From: Chitinophagales bacterium
GTDB lineage: Bacteria > Bacteroidota > Bacteroidia > Chitinophagales > Saprospiraceae
Assembly: GCA_013299105.1 (NCBI GenBank)
Contig: JAAFJY010000024.1
Location: 61,896-125,895 of the forward strand
Direction of reading: 5' to 3'
DNA length: 64,000 bases
Both the position numbers and the translations under genes were made by a program. A model generated the notes under the pieces. That model searched no databases. It was not told where the DNA came from and was given only the letters and a program-made list of their open reading frames with translations. Of the stretch, positions 60,765 through 64,000 are shown piece by piece (positions within the stretch are counted from its first letter, which is position 1; every line of letters starts with the position of its first letter).

Positions 60765-63700
60765 TCAGCTTAGTGGTATCTCGTTTTCATCAAAATCTGA
60801 ATCCAAGAGACCAATTACTGCTGACACAATTTGATTGCGCTCGATCTGGTAATTTTCGGTACTGAGCGTACCCGCATTTTTGCTGCGTTCGTTTTGGCTG
60901 AAACGATACGATAACTCGATCAAAGCTTTTTGAAAATTTTTACTCTGAGTATCTTCAATTTTACGCATTTCTTCGAGCACGTTCTGAAGCTCACCTGCGG
61001 CCACCGCGTTTAAGAATCTTTTCTTAATTGACTGCGATCTATTTTTATGTTCAAAAATATGCCTCGGTACCAGAGGTTCAAAACCGCTCATCTCGCTGCG
61101 GTCCAGCCGCATTTTCTCTTCAAAAATCACCCACTGCCACGCTTTTTCAGTCCATTCTAGGGCTTTTTCCAAAATCCTGATCTTGTTGAACTCCTCGCGG
61201 ATTTTCTGCAAAAGTTCCTTTGAAGAACTGCCTACGCACTCAATGTGTATCAGTTTTTTGCCCTCCACTTCCTGTACTTCAATCAATGCCTCGTCGTCAT
61301 GCCCATATTCGATGAACAGGCCATTGCGCCAAATGTCCTCGCTTTTGTCCCTGCTCAGGTGGGCCGTTTGCACTACAAAGCGTTCGATGATGTCGCGGTG
61401 CAGGAAATTGTAGGCGATGCGATGGCAAGTTTTTTCGCCAATTTTCTCCCAGGTTTGGCGGCGCTTGGGGGGCGTTTCGGGCAAAAGTTGGGGGATAACC
61501 AATTCGGGATTTTCCAATTCCCAATATTCATTTTCGGTGTAGAAAGCGATATTATTGGCCTTCATGAAATTGAGAAAAATATGGGCTTCTGCTTTTGATT
61601 GTATCAAAGCATCGTTTTGCCACATTTGTATCAACTGATCTTTCCTGATTCGGCCTTTGAACTGCTCAATATTATTCCTTTTTAAAATCGCATACACTGC
61701 TTTCAAAGCCCATTCCTGGTCGAGGATGATTTGGTTTTCAAAATGATCCTGGTAGTAGAACAATTCTCCTGCCCGGTGCAGGTAATTCAAAATGGTCGAG
61801 CTGCTTCCTGAAAGATTACAAGCTTGGCAAATGGCCTCAAAATCGGCCTGACTCAACATTTTTTCACCTTCAAATCGGCGCTCGGCAACTGCTCTGCGGA
61901 TGTCCACCCAACTTTGCGGCAGTTCTTCGATATAGGTATTGACGAGCTGTTCGGCTTCTTCCTCAATGGCGGCCAATAAAGGTTTGACTTTATCCCCCTT
62001 CTTGGAATTGATACAATAAGTCGTAATCTCCAAACCTGCTGCCTCGTACTCTGCGCGCTCCTCATCGCTGAGTATGTTGCGCTCTTTTTGCCCCTCAAAC
62101 AGGTTTTGCACGATCAAAACCCGGCTGCGTTCATGCGGATCAGTAAGGTCAGCGACCAGGTCGAGCCAATATTGGATGGGATGCAGCAAGTCGCCATTGA
62201 ACTCTGGCGATTCCGTAGCCCAAACCAAAACATACAAACTGCGCCGCCCCAAAAACAAACGATGGGTAGCATGAAAAACCTCCTGCCCGCCAAAATCCCA
62301 AAAATGGGCCAAGACCTCGCTGTTTTTAAAGGCATAGGGTTTGATAAAAATACCGTGGGTGCGCCCCTCCTCCAGGCTGATGGGCGTAAACTCCCCATTC
62401 AAAAACCAATGCAGCAAAGTGGATTTACCAACACAACCATTGCCCAAAAACATCACTTTGAGTTGCTGGTTTTTGACTTTTTGGGCGGTTTTTAAGGCTT
62501 GCCAGTAGGCGAAAAGGTCTTTGGCACAATTGTATTGGTCGTAGATTTCATTGGGGATGTTTTGGATTGGGCATGATTGAACATTAATACATTTAAAATT
62601 CTTCAAATACTCTAAAGTACTTAGATCGCTTATCGATGTATCATTAGCGAAAAAATTTATCAAATTCACCAAGCCTTGTAATGGGCTTAGATCATTTACT
62701 TCTGTCTCAGAAACAGCAAGCTCCTGCAAATTTACCAAACCTTGTAAGGGGTTCAGATCATTTATTTGGGTTTTGGAGACATTAAGTTCTTGCAAACTCA
62801 CCAAATCTTGTAAGGGGCTTAGATCACTCACTTGGGTACTGGAAATATTTAGTTTTTGCAAGTTCACAAAACCTTGTAAGGGGCTTAGATCATTTATTTG
62901 GGTTTCGGAAACATCAAGAAATTTTAAATCCATCATGTCTTTAAGAGGACTCAGATCACTGACAAGTTCACAATAAGTGTGAAGCATATGCAAATTCACC
63001 ATGCCTTTAAGAGGGCTTAAATCACTCACTTGTGCACCAGAGACAAAAAGCTCCTGCAAATTCAACAGGCCTTGCAAGGGACTTAGATCATTCAAACCTG
63101 TAACAGAGACATAAAGCTCTTTCAAATTCACCAAACCTTGCAGGGGACTTAGATTAGTCACCTCTAATTCATGAACCTGAAGTGTTTGCAAATTAAGTAA
63201 GTCTTGTAATGGACTTAGATCACTTACATATGTATCATACACATAAAGTTCTTGCAAATTCACCAGACCTTGTAAGGGACTTAGATCACTTACTTGTGTG
63301 CAGGCAACACCAAGTGATTGTAAATTCAGCAAGCTTCGTAAAGGACTTAGATCACTTACTTCTGTGTGTGAAATTTCAAGCGATTGCAAATTCTCCAATT
63401 CTTGTAAGGGAATTAGGTCAGTAGTTTGTGTATAAGGAAGACGAAGAGATTGTAAATTCAATAAGCCTTGTAAGGGACTTAGATCACTGACTTGTGTAGA
63501 AGAAACACTAAGCTGTTTCAAATTAAGTAAGTCCTGTAAGGGGCTTAGATCACTTACTTGGGTCCTGGAAACATTAAGTGATTGCAAATTTAGCAAGCCC
63601 CGAAGAGGACTTAAGTCGTTTATTTCCGATTCATTATTGTATTGTCCAGCAATTACAAGTTGAGTCATTTTTTTCAAAAAAGCCAACTTGGGCGAAAGTT

Positions 63701-63890
63701 CTTGGAGCCGATTTGCTTCTCCTTGGTTCTTAGACTCACGACTATACCACCTCTGTTCTATATCATTGTATTCAACCCACTCACCACTCAAAATCAAAAC
63801 CTCCAAATCCACCAACTCAAACAACTCATCTGGCAATTCCTCCAACCCACAATTCCCCAAATCAAGGTAAGTAGCCCAGGGCAAACGCAT
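60765..63890 (-). CDS. Leucine-rich-repeat Roc-COR GTPase with C-terminal effector-associated-like domain
   Basis: 1041 residues. N-terminal leucine-rich region: an irregular LRR start (about 8-90), then sixteen 22-residue repeats of the DLSPLQGLVNLQEL type (about 90-442). Roc GTPase at about 477-640: Walker A GNGCVGKST (483-491), THGIF as switch I, and WDFGGQEVFHATHR as switch II; the usual NKxD is replaced by VQN. A COR domain with ERFVVQTAHL follows to about 880. The last 80 residues (KKRFLNAVAAGELQNVLEEM ... NYQIERNQIVSAVIGLLD) resemble effector-associated domains of conflict systems. Roc-COR proteins are dimeric GTPases; the bacterial role is unknown. Downstream is a 46-residue gene. Confidence 0.88.
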   Translation of the reverse strand: MRLPWATYLDLGNCGLEELPDELFELVDLEVLILSGEWVEYNDIEQRWYSRESKNQGEANRLQELSPKLAFLKKMTQLVIAGQYNNESEINDLSPLRGLLNLQSLNVSRTQVSDLSPLQDLLNLKQLSVSSTQVSDLSPLQGLLNLQSLRLPYTQTTDLIPLQELENLQSLEISHTEVSDLSPLRSLLNLQSLGVACTQVSDLSPLQGLVNLQELYVYDTYVSDLSPLQDLLNLQTLQVHELEVTNLSPLQGLVNLKELYVSVTGLNDLSPLQGLLNLQELFVSGAQVSDLSPLKGMVNLHMLHTYCELVSDLSPLKDMMDLKFLDVSETQINDLSPLQGFVNLQKLNISSTQVSDLSPLQDLVSLQELNVSKTQINDLNPLQGLVNLQELAVSETEVNDLSPLQGLVNLINFFANDTSISDLSTLEYLKNFKCINVQSCPIQNIPNEIYDQYNCAKDLFAYWQALKTAQKVKNQQLKVMFLGNGCVGKSTLLHWFLNGEFTPISLEEGRTHGIFIKPYAFKNSEVLAHFWDFGGQEVFHATHRLFLGRRSLYVLVWATESPEFNGDLLHPIQYWLDLVADLTDPHERSRVLIVQNLFEGQKERNILSDEERAEYEAAGLEITTYCINSKKGDKVKPLLAAIEEEAEQLVNTYIEELPQSWVDIRRAVAERRFEGEKMLSQADFEAICQACNLSGSSSTILNYLHRAGELFYYQDHFENQIILDQEWALKAVYAILKRNNIEQFKGRIRKDQLIQMWQNDALIQSKAEAHIFLNFMKANNIAFYTENEYWELENPELVIPQLLPETPPKRRQTWEKIGEKTCHRIAYNFLHRDIIERFVVQTAHLSRDKSEDIWRNGLFIEYGHDDEALIEVQEVEGKKLIHIECVGSSSKELLQKIREEFNKIRILEKALEWTEKAWQWVIFEEKMRLDRSEMSGFEPLVPRHIFEHKNRSQSIKKRFLNAVAAGELQNVLEEMRKIEDTQSKNFQKALIELSYRFSQNERSKNAGTLSTENYQIERNQIVSAVIGLLDSDFDENEIPLS
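62567..63623 (-). repeat. 66-base repeat array coding for sixteen LRR units
   Basis: Sixteen in-frame units with a 22-codon period in the Roc-COR gene; the plus strand shows recurring cttagatcactta and caaattcaccaa. Units differ mostly at two to seven codons around the DLSPL and SxTQV positions. Such arrays change length by slippage or recombination. Confidence 0.85.
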
Positions 63891-63939
63891 TAAAATCCTA
63901 TTAAATTAAGAGGTTTAAAGCTATTTTGTCATCAAAAAG

Positions 63940-64000
63940 ATGGAACCATCCAATCCCAATCGGCTAAATGATTTAATCAAGGGTTTAGAGCAGATAAAAG
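63940..64000 (+). CDS. Start of an unknown gene, divergent from the Roc-COR gene, cut by window edge
   Basis: The frame from ATG at 63940 is open to the last base, giving MEPSNPNRLNDLIKGLEQIK. About 50 bases separate it from the Roc-COR start. Too short to name; it may belong with the Roc-COR gene or share a promoter region. Confidence 0.45.
   Translation, partial: MEPSNPNRLNDLIKGLEQIK

Noticed and set aside
62567..63623. CRISPR array from the regular 66-base spacing
   Set aside because: The repeats are in frame, encode LRR units without unique spacers, and lie within a gene.

Overview
The window looks like a chromosomal segment of a Bacteroidota bacterium, most likely of the Saprospiria (Haliscomenobacter-like) group. 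The basis is a SusC/SusD pair, promoter-like TAnnTTTG boxes instead of E. coli -10 boxes, no clear Shine-Dalgarno sequences, a YpdA-type disulfide reductase, ThuA / DUF1080 / cupredoxin secreted proteins, and large STAND, Roc-COR and kinase-cyclase signalling proteins. The genus is inference; no rRNA is present.

Layout. (a) 1-6.8 kb is an AT-richer accessory zone. It holds the end of an Ada/AraC-type regulator, an aminoglycoside-phosphotransferase-like kinase, and a Cdd1 / VOC / AraC cluster, separated by attC-like palindromes. Next come an Eco29kI-type restriction-modification pair and a small DUF4240 / GIY-YIG-like pair. These two modules are bracketed by truncated copies of the 3' end of ppk1, whose intact copy lies at 6.8-8.95 kb. 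The downstream side of ppk1 therefore looks like an insertion hotspot. (b) 9-17.9 kb holds housekeeping and secreted enzymes: a DUF4442 hotdog protein, sucC, a sortilin-type propeller protein, a D-aminoacylase-like lipoprotein and a ThuA protein. A MITE-like repeat occurs three times here, twice between a candidate promoter and its gene. (c) 18-22.1 kb holds a STAND NTPase with TPRs, convergent with an AAA/PD-(D/E)XK protein that has lost its Walker A segment. (d) 22.4-30.8 kb holds a CotH-like secreted protein, ypdA, a polyprenyl diphosphate synthase, an MBL hydrolase, a DUF4340 protein, an amidohydrolase and a Tat-type flavin amine oxidase. (e) 30.8-32.9 kb is a tandem pair of unknown acidic-linker proteins. 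(f) 33.3-44.7 kb is a SusC/SusD nutrient-uptake locus followed by a nucleoside transporter, a DUF1080/PA14-like protein, a propeller-cupredoxin fusion and a serine hydrolase. (g) 44.8-53.6 kb holds two giant genes: a flavoprotein fused to an acetoacetate-decarboxylase-like domain, and a kinase-AAA-GAF-adenylate cyclase. (h) 53.7-58.3 kb holds a small redox/stress cluster (AhpD-like, OsmC, AraC, FMN reductase), pfkB and an Rpn-family nuclease. (i) 58.3-64 kb holds the RNase P RNA gene, a DUF697/SHOCT-like protein, a REP-type (IS200-like) transposase framed by mirrored palindrome pairs, a 46-residue protein, and a Roc-COR protein with sixteen 22-residue leucine-rich repeats and an effector-associated-like C-terminus.

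The strongest candidates for something not yet described are three. The first is the accretion of defence and toxin-like modules behind duplicated ppk1 3' ends. The second is the set of attC-like palindromes around neighbouring gene units. The third is the Roc-COR / 46-aa operon. Starts were moved inward from the longest open frame wherever the N-terminus was implausible. All functions are read from motifs by eye, and no search was run.
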